Shown in pieces: positions 1 to 8,746 of a DNA stretch of 56,625 nt. Source of the stretch: an uncultured Saprospiraceae bacterium. Lineage in GTDB: Bacteria; Bacteroidota; Bacteroidia; Chitinophagales; Saprospiraceae. Position 1 is the stretch's first letter. Every line of letters begins with the position of its first letter. The position numbers were made by a program, and so were the translations under genes. The stretch spans positions 1 through 56,625 of the forward strand of contig CALLWB010000111.1 in NCBI GenBank assembly GCA_938016265.1, given 5' to 3'. Under the pieces are notes generated by a model that worked only from the letters and a program-made list of their open reading frames with translations, was not told the origin of the DNA and did no database searches.

Positions 1-170
1 AAATGCCCGTCAATATAAAATATAACGGGCATTTCTAATTCTATTGGGTAAGAATCCAAGTATACAATTTTGATGTTACAAGTTTCCATTTGGAGTTGTC
101 TAAGAACCATTAGTTGATTTTTAGGTAGCAAATCTCTTTGCACTGTGGGTACAATCTTTTCTTCAGTCAT
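1..170 (-). CDS. Possible partial gene at left edge, product unknown
   Basis: A leftward frame opens with ATG at 168-170 and stays open for 56 codons to the window edge, so the gene, if real, is cut off. The visible peptide begins MTEEKIVPTV and is mixed charged/hydrophobic, with no signal peptide. A perfect 10-bp inverted repeat (1-10 and 25-34) lies inside it, which is unusual for coding DNA and could instead be a terminator. I do not recognise a family. The open length alone is weak evidence in AT-rich DNA. Confidence 0.3.
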   Translation of the reverse strand, partial: MTEEKIVPTVQRDLLPKNQLMVLRQLQMETCNIKIVYLDSYPIELEMPVIFYIDGH

Positions 171-976
171 AAGTTTTAATTAAAGGGTATGTTGTATACC
201 AAGAACCCTAACAAGAGTTGTAGGAGGCGACAACAAGTATGACAAGACTTATGAAAAACTTATGATCACTAGCGAGGATGTTGGTCAATAATAGATTAAC
301 TAATTATTTCTTATTTAATTCGTTAATATACAAAGCTAACAAGTTTCATCTAATTATATTACAAAACTTTTAATGTGGCAAAGAATAGAGTCATCAAAGC
401 ATTACCTAAAAATAAAAATAGCTGTTTTTAAATATTTAATTTACCTATTGTTTACCTCTTCTATTTAGTTACCTCACATAACTAACTAAGATCCAGGCAA
501 CATATATCAATAGTAGATGTTAAGCCAATGTTAAGAATAGATTGTTTTATACAACCTATTGTCTTTATTGATAATATTGTACGTGTTTAAGGACAATTTG
601 TGACAAAGATTGGGGCAAAATTTTACAAGTTTTTGATAATTAAACCCTTACAGAACCTTTGACCTATTACCCTCGAGGTAAGCAATTTTTCAGGTTTTGT
701 TTATTGCAAGTTTCAGTCAATTTTAAGGACAAATTATTGCAATTGGAATTTTCACAAAAGTAGAAGAATTTTCCTTATAATTTTTGAAATTAATAGACAA
801 TATTTAATCTTCATTTTGTAACTAAGTGGTTTCATTTCTACCCATTTGAAATGGCGGACGTTGATGCTTGGTTTTGTTGGAAGAAAAATATCAAGGAAGA
901 TGAAAATTAAATGTCAGGACTTTCAAAATTACTAGATCGGTGCAAATTTTGTACTTTTACGTCACAACACATTTTT
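171..976. other. Long AT-rich stretch without a convincing gene
   Basis: About 800 bases with no long frame on either strand. It holds two copies of TTTAAGGACAA (near 589-600 and 722-733) and a 19-codon frame at 851-910 (starts MADVDAWFCW) that I do not consider supported. A near-match to the Bacteroidota -7 box lies just upstream of the next gene (TACTTTTA, about 953-960). Nothing else is recognisable. Confidence 0.5.
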
Positions 977-1372
977 ATGAATATTCGAACTGTTTTATTT
1001 GTAGGACTACTATTTCTCTCCGCTGTTTATTTGGGTTGCAATTCATCAAAAAAAACATCGGTAGACAACATTAATAATTTGTACAATATTTGGCAAATAG
1101 ATTCCGTTCAACTTTCGGGGAATATCATTCCTAATAGCCATTTGATTGGAGGTTTGTTAAAGTTTGAAAAGGACGGCAAGCAGACCGTAACTGTTGGAGA
1201 GACCGTAGAAGAAATCAATTTTGAAGTGAAGGATTGGAAATTAATAAATTTAGATAAACCGGACGAAGAACCACTTACGATTTACTCCCTGACCAAAACT
1301 AAATTGGTGCTTGCAGGGGACGAAGGGCTGGGCCCTAAAATTCGGATGGTATTAACCTCGATAAAAAAATAA
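977..1372 (+). CDS. Small lipoprotein, lipocalin-like
   Basis: Encodes 131 residues. The frame is open from 911, but the ATG at 977 is chosen because it begins directly with a lipoprotein signal (MNIRTVLFVG..., lipobox ending at C21); the upstream 22 codons would bury it. The mature part is acidic/basic beta-rich (NIWQIDSVQL, LLKFEKDGKQ, KDWKLINLD), resembling small lipocalin-like Bacteroidota lipoproteins in which an early W-x-hydrophobic motif opens the first strand. It is followed after 4 bases by a second lipoprotein of the same design, so the two probably form an operon and arose by duplication. Function unknown; the location is probably the periplasmic face of the inner or outer membrane. 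Confidence 0.7.
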   Translation: MNIRTVLFVGLLFLSAVYLGCNSSKKTSVDNINNLYNIWQIDSVQLSGNIIPNSHLIGGLLKFEKDGKQTVTVGETVEEINFEVKDWKLINLDKPDEEPLTIYSLTKTKLVLAGDEGLGPKIRMVLTSIKK

Positions 1373-1376
1373 TGAA

Positions 1377-1766
1377 TTGAAAACAAGAGACCTATTCTTC
1401 TTTTTAGTTTTGCTTAGCACCTCCATTCTATCCAGTTGTGTGTCGGAAGCTGATCAAATGAAAGACCAACTCATAGGAGCCTGGGAGCTGGAGGAAGCCT
1501 TCCGTGACGGAGAACTTACCACAACACTCAAAGGTTCGTATATCCGGTTTACTGATGATGATATGATGGAGAGCAATCTTCCTTACACCAGAGCCATTCG
1601 CGATCCTTACAAAAAGAAGTTTATCATAGAGGACGGAATGCTCCTGAGTCCTGAAATTGCTGCCTTCAAATTCAAGATTAAGAAACTGGAGGAAGGCAAA
1701 CTTGTTCTTACTACCAAATTGGCCAACTTCCCCTTCCAATTCAATTTTCGAAAAGTTGGTGGGTAG
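1377..1766 (+). CDS. Small lipoprotein, lipocalin-like, TTG start
   Basis: Encodes 129 residues with a lipoprotein signal (MKTRDLFFFL..., SSC at 19-21). The only in-frame start that keeps the signal is a TTG at 1377; the ATG at 1372 is out of frame and stops at once. The mature protein has the layout of its upstream neighbour (GAWELEEAF early, then KGSYIRFTDD, ending KFKIKKLEEGKLVLTT and a final strand), consistent with a lipocalin-like barrel such as those used as heme/lipid carriers or inhibitors. The family resemblance is by pattern only, and no ligand can be inferred. It runs into a hairpin-rich spacer that faces the convergent fibre gene. Confidence 0.7.
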   Translation: MKTRDLFFFLVLLSTSILSSCVSEADQMKDQLIGAWELEEAFRDGELTTTLKGSYIRFTDDDMMESNLPYTRAIRDPYKKKFIIEDGMLLSPEIAAFKFKIKKLEEGKLVLTTKLANFPFQFNFRKVGG

Positions 1767-1767
1767 T

Positions 1768-1866
1768 TGTTATTTGGTTATTAAGTTATTGGGTTACTAA
1801 GTTATCCGGGGAAAATTCCACCTAATAACTTAGTAACTCCATAACCGAATAACTTAGCAACTCAAT
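1768..1866. repeat. Inverted arrays of a degenerate 8-bp repeat between convergent genes
   Basis: The left arm is made of GTTATTTG, GTTATTAA, GTTATTGG and GTTACTAA-like units; the right arm of ATAACTTA, GTAACTCC, ATAACCGA, ATAACTTA and GCAACTCA. The arms contain a perfect 13-base inverted match (1793-1805 with 1825-1837), so the transcript can fold from either side. It lies exactly between two convergent stop codons and may serve as a bidirectional terminator, but it has no clear T-run. The same 8-mer appears at several other gene ends in this window. Confidence 0.65.
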
Positions 1867-4800
1867 CCAATTGTTCCAGTTTTTCAAGGCGTTTGTTCAA
1901 TAATTCCATTTGTTCCAATAGCACATTGTTTACCTGCTTTAATGACTGAATCTCTGTATTTTGATCCTGGATTTCTGTTTGTTGTTCTTGGATCGCTTTT
2001 GTTAATACAGGAATCAACTCCGTATATCGAATACTCCAAAAGTCATCTTCTTGCTCAGGAATATGGACTATTTCAGGAATTATTTTCTGAATCTCTTGTG
2101 CCATAAAACCAAGACTTTTTACCGTTCCACCTTTGTAGTAATAATTGAAGGCTTTTATCTTTAGAATTTCGTCCAATCCATATTCTAAAGGAAGGATATC
2201 CCGCTTTGCACGCATGTCAGAAATCGCAGCCCAGGTATTTGAACCAGCATTCAGACGTGCCCCAGTAGTAAACGCCTGATTGGTAAACAATCGATAACCA
2301 CTAACAAAATGAGCATTAAATTGATTCGCTAAGGAAGAAGTTGCACCAACAGTGTTATTACCACCTATCGCCCAAGAATTAACATGATTCACCCTATTTG
2401 TATATCCAACCGCTACTGCGTTGGTAGCAGTTACTATATTGTTTTGACCTTGTACCAAGCAATGATCAGATCCAGTATTTATCACATTGTCTGCACCAGC
2501 AACGATATTCAAATCAGAGTCAGTAAGTCTATTCCGAAGTCCCACAACCAAATTTCCATGGCCTGTACCGCTAGGGTTGGTGGTGTAAATCTCATTACCT
2601 ATACCTGCGACGATACTCCATAGGCCATTCATTGTATTTAGAGTACCTGCTACTGTATTGGCAGTGGCACTAGCTGATAAAGTGTTCGTATGACCAGAAA
2701 CTACATTAGAAGGGCCATTTACAATATTGTCTAGACCGGTAACCACATTATTCGTCCCTCCAATAGTATTACGTCCTCCAAATGCGGCACTATTTGTTCC
2801 AGTTATCGCGTTTTGTACACCTCCACTTAGTGAGTTGTTTCCAGATACGTTATTTGCATTTCCAAAAACAACAACAGATTGTCCTGATGCGGAAGTATTG
2901 AGACCTCCAGCCAATGAATACGCTCCAGTTGCTTTATTTGGAACTCCTAGTGCACCATAAGAAATTGATCCATAAGTATAAATATTGTGTGCAATATTAG
3001 TAGGAGGTTGATTCGTATTGACATTATAAAAATCATGATCAGCTACTGGTATCGCCTGTGTTGCAAGAACTCCATTACCGTCAGCAATAACCATTCTATT
3101 GCCTGTGCCGCCAAGGTTAGAAAAACGCCCAGTACCTACAACATGCAATTTTTGAGAGGGAGCAGTTGTTCCGATACCAACATTTCCAGTAGCATTCATG
3201 AAGTTTATTTTACCGCTATTAAAATGTAGATTTCCAGAGGCAAGTTCAATTCGGAGCGGTCGAAGGGCATTGTATGACCCATCAGGGGTATCCGTTATTA
3301 GTGCCCAGAAGTTAGCATTATCATTTCGTAACATCACACTTTTAGTTGGACCTCTTAGTTTGAAGGCGTTTGCATTTCTTGAGGTAATTTCACCAACCAC
3401 ATCAAGTTTGTAAAGTGGAGCTTCTGTACCTATACCAACTCTTCCATTGTCTCCTGCATAAAAGAAAGGCGTATTGTTGTCCCGGATGGCGAAATCTCCT
3501 GTTCCATTCAAATTATAAGTCATTCTCTGTGCCCCTTGAGTTATTGTTGTGGCTTCTACTAAAACACCTCCAAGTTGGATTCTATCTGCTGCTGCATCTA
3601 TATTAATCCCATTATTGGCTGCAGCACTAACAGTTGGTGTTCCAGTGGTTCCTCCCCCGGTCAAACCTGACCCGGCAGTAACTCCAGTAACATCACCAAT
3701 TGGAATAGCTTGAGTGGCAAGATCTCCATTTCCAGTAGCAATAACCATTCTGTTTCCTGTTCCGGCTAAGGTTGATATTCGAGTTGTCCCGACAACATGC
3801 AATTTTTGTGCTGGTGTCATTGTTCCAATACCTACATTTCCACCGGTAAAATAACTGCTACCAAACCCATGGATACGGGTGGTAACTAATCCAGCATTAT
3901 ATACATCAATAACTCCTCGGTCAAGGTTATCAAATATCCTCACCAAATTGTCCCCATTTACTGATCCATCTCTTAGGTATAAATCATCAGATAAAAAGGA
4001 CGTACCAGTTACATTAAAAGCACCAGAATTGGCTATTCCTCCAACCGTAACTCGTCCATTATCCAAAACGGAAAAACGATTGGATCCTGCATCTCTAATT
4101 AAGAAATCACCAGTAGATGTCAGATCATGAATCATGGTATATGCTCCATGGGTAAGGGTGGTAGTTTCAGTAAGAGGTCCACCCAATTGTATTCTATCAG
4201 CGGCGGCATCTATATTTATTCCATTATTCGCTGCAGCAGATACGGAAGGAGCAGTAGCTGTCCCTCCAGGAACTAGGCCAACGCCAGCAACTACGCTCGT
4301 TAGATAGCCATTGTTGTTTACAAAATTGTCTACTTGGGCTTCTGAGAGCTGTGTATTCGTATCGGTGTCCGTAAAAGAACCACCTCCATTGGATAAGGTA
4401 ACCACATTTCCAGTTTCAGAAATGGTTTGAATCTCGTTGGTCGGATTGCTATCTGCATCATTGATCGAAACCGAACCACCACCATTAGAGAGCGTAGCAG
4501 TGCTTCCTGATAGAGATATAGTTTGGGCTCCAATTGGAATTGCTTGAGCGGAAAGCACCCCATTTGCATCAGCGATCACCATACGATTGCCAGTACCAGA
4601 TAGCGAAGAAATTCGTCCGTCCCCTACAACATGTAGTTCCTCTGTAGGAGCTTCTGTACCGATACCTATACGACCATTGTCTCTTGCTATGAAAAGAGGC
4701 AATCCATTATCTCGTATTACAAAATCTCCAGTACTTGTCAGATTATGAGTAATTCGAAAAGCTCCTTGTGTAATCGTTGTGTTTTCCACTAGTGCTCCTC

Positions 4801-6484
4801 CAAGTTGGATTCTATCTGCTGCTGCATCTACATTTATTCCGTTATTTGCTGCGGCTCTAACTGATGGGGCGGTTGCTGTGCCTCCTGGAAGAATACCAAC
4901 ACCTGCAGTTACACCAGTAAGAAATCCATTATTGCTGACAAAATTGTCAACTTGAGTCTCGGAGAGTTGAGTATTGTCATCTGTAAAACTACCTCCGTTA
5001 TTGGAAAGTGTTACTACATTTCCAGTTTCAGAGATGGTTTGAATCTCATTGGTGGGATTGCTATCTGCATCGTTGATCGAAATCGAACCACCGTTATTAG
5101 AAAGGGTGGCCGTGCTTCCTGATAAGGAAATCGTCTGCGATCCTATTGGAATTGCTTGCGTACTAAGAACTCCAGTAGCGTTAGCAATCACCATACGGTT
5201 TCCAGTACCAGAGAGTGTTGATATGCGTCCACGACCAACTACATGAAGTCTTTCGGATGGTGCGGTCGTACCAATTCCTACATTTCCAGTAGCATGGATA
5301 AATCCAACTTTATTGTTTGCCATATAGATATTTCCAGTGGTAAGCTGAATTCTATAGGGGCGTAAAGTATTATAAGTACTATCAGAAGAATCAGTTACTA
5401 AATGCCAGTAGTTATTATTGTCATTTCTTAATAAAACACTTCGGACGGTACCACGCAATCTAAATGCATTTGCAGCCCGACCAGCTATTTCTCCATTTAC
5501 ATCAAATTTGTAAAGTGGGGTTTCTGTGCCAATCCCTACTCTTCTAGTATTCATCGCGGCAAATAAAGGAGAGTTATTATCTCGGATCAAAAAATTACCT
5601 GCTCCACTTAAATTAGTGAGCATAAAATAAGGCCCTTGAGTAATTATGGTATTTTGATTTAATGAACCGCCTAGTCTGAGTTCATCTGCAACCGCATTTA
5701 CATTCAATCCGTTGTTTGCAGATACGGAAAAAGTTGGACTAGTGGCTGGTCCAGTAGTTGTAAGACCGTCGCCAGCTGCTACATTTGTTAAGTACCCATT
5801 ATTACTAACAAAGTTATCTACTTGAGCCTCATTTAGCTGAGTATCGGTGTCTGTATCTATGAATGTACCGCCACCATTGGACAGGGTAACTACATTGCCA
5901 GTTTCTGAGATGGTTTGCAGCTCGTTGGTGACTGATCCGTCTACTTCTGTGAGCAGGTAGCCATTGTTGTTTACATAATTGTCTACATCGGCTTCTGACA
6001 ATTGGGTATCCGTATCGGTAAAAGACCCACCGCCATTGGAAAGAGTAACTACATCCCCGATTTCTGTAATGGTTTGAATTTCGTTGGTTGGATCGCTGTC
6101 TTGATCTGGATCCGCGCTGATTGTTATAGTGTTACCAGATTCCATAATTTGGATATTGGTGCCTGCCTGGAAGATAATACCAGTTCCTCCGTCGATGTTT
6201 AGGATGGTAGAGGTTGGCGTTCCAATTCCCAATGTCAGATTTTGGTCGTCCGTGCCAACCATTGGTAGGGGCATGTGCCTGACCACACCAGTGTTGGGAT
6301 CTATAACCAAAACACTAGTCTCTGACGGAGAAAAGCCTTGCAGGCCTTCAATTCGGAGAGGATCTCCAGAAGTTGACAAGACATGCAACGTATGGGTAGG
6401 GATGGTCGTCCCAATCCCAACATTTTGAGCAAAGCTACTGAAAACAAAAAAAAATCCAGTTGCTAGTAGGAGGAGCTTTTTCAT
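1862..6484 (-). CDS. Giant secreted fibre with YadA-like head and S74 self-cleaving chaperone
   Basis: 1540 residues with a Sec signal (MKKLLLLATG...SFAQ, cleavage about residue 20). Residues 21 to about 1170 are tandem modules found in Bacteroidota tail-fibre-like proteins: NVGIGT-x-P...LHVVG blocks, 'TISETGNVVTLSNGGG' blocks and 'QLSEAQVDNFVSNNGYL' blocks. About 1180-1400 is rich in NxVxGxxNxV/G-x-N repeats like the head of trimeric YadA-type adhesins. Then comes the S74 (endosialidase intramolecular chaperone) domain, AISDMRAKRDI, with Ser1422 and Lys1427 five residues apart as in the Ser/Lys autocleavage dyad of this family. The last 40 residues are a coiled coil (EQQTEIQDQNTEIQSLK), fitting a trimer. 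It lacks a T9SS sorting tail. No phage genes surround it, so a cell-surface or exported trimeric fibre is inferred rather than a virion part. Confidence 0.85.
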   Translation of the reverse strand: MKKLLLLATGFFFVFSSFAQNVGIGTTIPTHTLHVLSTSGDPLRIEGLQGFSPSETSVLVIDPNTGVVRHMPLPMVGTDDQNLTLGIGTPTSTILNIDGGTGIIFQAGTNIQIMESGNTITISADPDQDSDPTNEIQTITEIGDVVTLSNGGGSFTDTDTQLSEADVDNYVNNNGYLLTEVDGSVTNELQTISETGNVVTLSNGGGTFIDTDTDTQLNEAQVDNFVSNNGYLTNVAAGDGLTTTGPATSPTFSVSANNGLNVNAVADELRLGGSLNQNTIITQGPYFMLTNLSGAGNFLIRDNNSPLFAAMNTRRVGIGTETPLYKFDVNGEIAGRAANAFRLRGTVRSVLLRNDNNNYWHLVTDSSDSTYNTLRPYRIQLTTGNIYMANNKVGFIHATGNVGIGTTAPSERLHVVGRGRISTLSGTGNRMVIANATGVLSTQAIPIGSQTISLSGSTATLSNNGGSISINDADSNPTNEIQTISETGNVVTLSNNGGSFTDDNTQLSETQVDNFVSNNGFLTGVTAGVGILPGGTATAPSVRAAANNGINVDAAADRIQLGGALVENTTITQGAFRITHNLTSTGDFVIRDNGLPLFIARDNGRIGIGTEAPTEELHVVGDGRISSLSGTGNRMVIADANGVLSAQAIPIGAQTISLSGSTATLSNGGGSVSINDADSNPTNEIQTISETGNVVTLSNGGGSFTDTDTNTQLSEAQVDNFVNNNGYLTSVVAGVGLVPGGTATAPSVSAAANNGINIDAAADRIQLGGPLTETTTLTHGAYTMIHDLTSTGDFLIRDAGSNRFSVLDNGRVTVGGIANSGAFNVTGTSFLSDDLYLRDGSVNGDNLVRIFDNLDRGVIDVYNAGLVTTRIHGFGSSYFTGGNVGIGTMTPAQKLHVVGTTRISTLAGTGNRMVIATGNGDLATQAIPIGDVTGVTAGSGLTGGGTTGTPTVSAAANNGINIDAAADRIQLGGVLVEATTITQGAQRMTYNLNGTGDFAIRDNNTPFFYAGDNGRVGIGTEAPLYKLDVVGEITSRNANAFKLRGPTKSVMLRNDNANFWALITDTPDGSYNALRPLRIELASGNLHFNSGKINFMNATGNVGIGTTAPSQKLHVVGTGRFSNLGGTGNRMVIADGNGVLATQAIPVADHDFYNVNTNQPPTNIAHNIYTYGSISYGALGVPNKATGAYSLAGGLNTSASGQSVVVFGNANNVSGNNSLSGGVQNAITGTNSAAFGGRNTIGGTNNVVTGLDNIVNGPSNVVSGHTNTLSASATANTVAGTLNTMNGLWSIVAGIGNEIYTTNPSGTGHGNLVVGLRNRLTDSDLNIVAGADNVINTGSDHCLVQGQNNIVTATNAVAVGYTNRVNHVNSWAIGGNNTVGATSSLANQFNAHFVSGYRLFTNQAFTTGARLNAGSNTWAAISDMRAKRDILPLEYGLDEILKIKAFNYYYKGGTVKSLGFMAQEIQKIIPEIVHIPEQEDDFWSIRYTELIPVLTKAIQEQQTEIQDQNTEIQSLKQVNNVLLEQMELLNKRLEKLEQLD
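3030..6090 (-). repeat. Internal coding repeats of the fibre gene
   Basis: Near-identical DNA blocks recur inside the fibre gene. The EIQTI...NNGYL block is at about 5951-6085, 5786-5926, 4921-5048 and 4301-4438. The VGIGT...LHVVG...GNRMVI...TQAIPIG block is at about 5150-5290, 4540-4650, 3700-3840 and 3040-3190. These units could shorten or lengthen the fibre by recombination or slippage. Confidence 0.7.
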
Positions 6485-6644
6485 AGTTTTATAATTTTCG
6501 ATTAGGAAATGCTAGAAGATTTTTGAGTAGGAATTACAATCCAGTGACCAACTTTATAAGTTGATCAATTGGTTATTTTTTGTTGAATTGAAATTTGTTG
6601 GTAGTCAGTGTTTATCGATTGATAAATAATCATTTTGGAGGCCG

Positions 6645-6652
6645 CAAAACTA
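6645..6652 (-). promoter_or_regulatory. Candidate -7 box for the fibre gene
   Basis: Read leftward this is TAGTTTTG, matching the Bacteroidota TAnnTTTG -7 consensus. It lies about 160 bases before the fibre start codon, which would imply a long leader. I see no convincing -33 element. Confidence 0.3.
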
Positions 6653-6874
6653 AATAAACGATAAAATTGAGGTGAGGGCAGCGTTTGGGAACATTCATAG
6701 TGGAGGGTTTTGATTTGCAATGTATCCATTTCAAGATATGAAAAATTAAATAATAAAACGAAATAATAATTTAAATTTAATTACATGTTTCGACCTTTTA
6801 CCTCTGAAAAAACAATTCCTCTTGTTAAATAAGAATAAAACCAACAAATACTACTGGAATACTAGGAAAACGGC

Positions 6875-6882
6875 TATATTTG
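6875..6882 (+). promoter_or_regulatory. Candidate -7 box for the GHKL-nuclease gene
   Basis: TATATTTG fits TAnnTTTG exactly and ends 32 bases before the ATG, the usual distance in this phylum. No clear -33 element is visible. Confidence 0.5.
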
Positions 6883-6914
6883 GCATCGCGAATCTGAAAA
6901 CACACTATTAGGCC

Positions 6915-8681
6915 ATGTCGAAAAATGCACATTTTAAGGTAGATCCTAAACTTGCCACGCTTCTTGGTGAGGACTACCGTTCTACAGAGCTAGCGCTCAA
7001 AGAATTAGTTGACAATGCATATGATGCAGATTCAGAAAATGTAAAAATAAACCTTCCCGAACCCTTTTCAGGAGACCCGATAATCATAGCTGACGATGGT
7101 ACAGGTATGACGGAGAAAGAAATAAGAGAAGAATACCTGCGTGTAGCCAATAGCCGGTTTTCCAGAAAAGGAGAACGAACCAGAGGCAAAAAGAGAATTG
7201 TAAAAGGAAGAAAAGGAATCGGAAAATTTGCCGGATTGTTGATTGCTGAAGTAATGCAAATTGCTTCTGTAGCCAGAGGGATCAAAACTACCCTCACCAT
7301 TTCTAAATCTGCTTTAATGCAGGCGGATTATGACCTAAGCAATATCAACCTCCCAATTGAAACAGAAAAAGTAGATACCGATCAGTCAGGTACCACGATC
7401 ACACTAGCCGGAATAAATGACAATTTACCATTTCCTAATGGGACGCGACTTCGACAATTATTGATTTCAGAATTCGGTAAAATTGAAGATTTTGCACTGA
7501 TCGTAAATGGTTCTGTTATCGATGTTCAAGACATCCCTGGCCAAACCTTCGAAGAAACCGTCTCCTTGCCAAAGGCAGGAACAATACACGCAAAATTTAC
7601 CATTTCCGATCAACGAAAAGTGTTGAAAAAATCGGGTTTAGTCATTCGTGTAAAAGGCCGGATCATTGGCGAACCGATGTTGTTTGGTCTTGAGAAATCA
7701 GAGGTTATTCCCGAAAAATTGATGAAACGAGTGATGGGTGAAATCATTGCTGACGGACTTGAAGATGATGTAACGGGAGACTGGGGAGCGATCATAGAAA
7801 GTAGTGAGATGTTCCAGGAGATAAAAAATTACATCAAGCCAAAACTCGAAGAATCCTTCAAGGAAACGTATGATACGGAGGTAAAAATGGCGAGTGCAAA
7901 ACTCAAAAAACGAGTGACTAAGGGACTGGCTAAATTACCATTGTATAGAAGAGAATTAGCCAAAAAATCACTAGAAAAAGTAATGCTCCGTTTCTTTGGA
8001 GAATCAGACGATAAAATTGCAACAGTGATCAGCGTTGTCCTAGGTGCTTTCGAAAAGGATGACTACGACTTAGTCACGAACAAAATCGAAAAATCAAAAA
8101 ACAAAAGCACCCCAACATTTATCAAGTCTTTCGTTCAATTTGGTGAAGTAGATACTGCAATTATGACGCGACAAGCCCAGAGCAGATTATCATTTATAGA
8201 AGAGTTTGATGGGCTGATCAACAATAAAGGAGCGACCGAACTCCAAATCAACAGTGCCCTTCAAAACAATTTATGGTTACTTGGTGTTGAGTTCCACTTA
8301 TCTTGCACCAACGATACGCTGAAGCAAGTAGTCAATGACTATTTGGATCGTAAATATGAAGAGCGAGCTGGTCGCAAAAAACCAGGCATCTTCTTGCTAA
8401 AAGATTACAAAAAAGACTTCACCCTTGTTGAAGTAAAACGCCCAGGTCATCCTATTCGTCGTGCCGACGAATCGAAGGTGCTCGCGCACAGAGATGATTT
8501 GATGTTGCTATTCCCTAAGAACAAAATCGACATTCTACTCATTGGTGATCGGATAAAAGAGAATACAAAGCTGAACCTAGGTGAAAACTCAAAATTCATT
8601 TCTTACGAAGAATTGGTGTCCAACGCCAAAAGCCAAACCAAATGGCTAAATGAGAGTCTTGTTTATGGAAATAGTTATTGA
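6915..8681 (+). CDS. GHKL-type ATPase fused to a Shedu-like (DUF4263) nuclease domain
   Basis: 588 residues. The N-terminal third carries a GHKL (gyrase/Hsp90/MutL) ATP site: N-box around E30 and N34 (ALKELVDNAYDA), G1 at D60-M65 (ADDGTGM) and G2 at 98-104 (GRKGIGK). The middle (about 170-330) looks like the S5-fold transducer that follows GHKL modules in MutL/MORC-like proteins, then a Lys-rich helical linker. The C-terminus (about 430-560) fits a PD-(D/E)XK nuclease of the Shedu type: E442-x-Q444...NNLWLLG, then a beta hairpin ending VEVKRP with E506 and K508. The ATPase may sense or clamp DNA and license cutting (inference). It stands alone behind its own promoter and lacks a methyltransferase partner, so a stand-alone anti-phage protein is the leading idea. 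Its stop codon lies in a dispersed 8-bp repeat. Confidence 0.75.
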   Translation: MSKNAHFKVDPKLATLLGEDYRSTELALKELVDNAYDADSENVKINLPEPFSGDPIIIADDGTGMTEKEIREEYLRVANSRFSRKGERTRGKKRIVKGRKGIGKFAGLLIAEVMQIASVARGIKTTLTISKSALMQADYDLSNINLPIETEKVDTDQSGTTITLAGINDNLPFPNGTRLRQLLISEFGKIEDFALIVNGSVIDVQDIPGQTFEETVSLPKAGTIHAKFTISDQRKVLKKSGLVIRVKGRIIGEPMLFGLEKSEVIPEKLMKRVMGEIIADGLEDDVTGDWGAIIESSEMFQEIKNYIKPKLEESFKETYDTEVKMASAKLKKRVTKGLAKLPLYRRELAKKSLEKVMLRFFGESDDKIATVISVVLGAFEKDDYDLVTNKIEKSKNKSTPTFIKSFVQFGEVDTAIMTRQAQSRLSFIEEFDGLINNKGATELQINSALQNNLWLLGVEFHLSCTNDTLKQVVNDYLDRKYEERAGRKKPGIFLLKDYKKDFTLVEVKRPGHPIRRADESKVLAHRDDLMLLFPKNKIDILLIGDRIKENTKLNLGENSKFISYEELVSNAKSQTKWLNESLVYGNSY

Positions 8682-8688
8682 GTTATTG
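8672..8688 (+). repeat. Short copy of the 8-bp repeat at a stop codon
   Basis: AGTTATTGAGTTATTG overlaps the last codons of the nuclease gene (AGT TAT TGA), so the repeat itself encodes the terminal -SY and the stop. Confidence 0.55.
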
Positions 8689-8746
8689 CTCATCTAAGGT
8701 CCTAGATTGCGAATTTTTCTCTTCAAACAATTCTAAAAAAAACAAA

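Larger units (their letters stand above)
6485..6914. other. Divergent intergenic region
   Basis: 430 AT-rich bases between the leftward fibre gene and the rightward GHKL-nuclease gene. They hold a candidate leftward -7 box (6645-6652) and a rightward one (6875-6882). No small frame or RNA gene is apparent. Confidence 0.5.

Noticed and set aside
851-910. 19-codon frame MADVDAWFCW... upstream of the first lipoprotein
   Set aside because: Too short, no promoter, no conservation can be judged; likely chance.
911-976. Upstream extension of the first lipoprotein
   Set aside because: Would put 22 polar residues before a lipoprotein signal; the ATG at 977 is a better start.
2384-6428. Several rightward frames of 60-100 codons inside the fibre gene
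   Set aside because: They are antisense shadows of the repeated coding DNA.
1862-6484. Prophage tail fibre interpretation of the S74 protein
   Set aside because: A Sec signal peptide is present and there are no phage structural, lysis or integrase genes around it.
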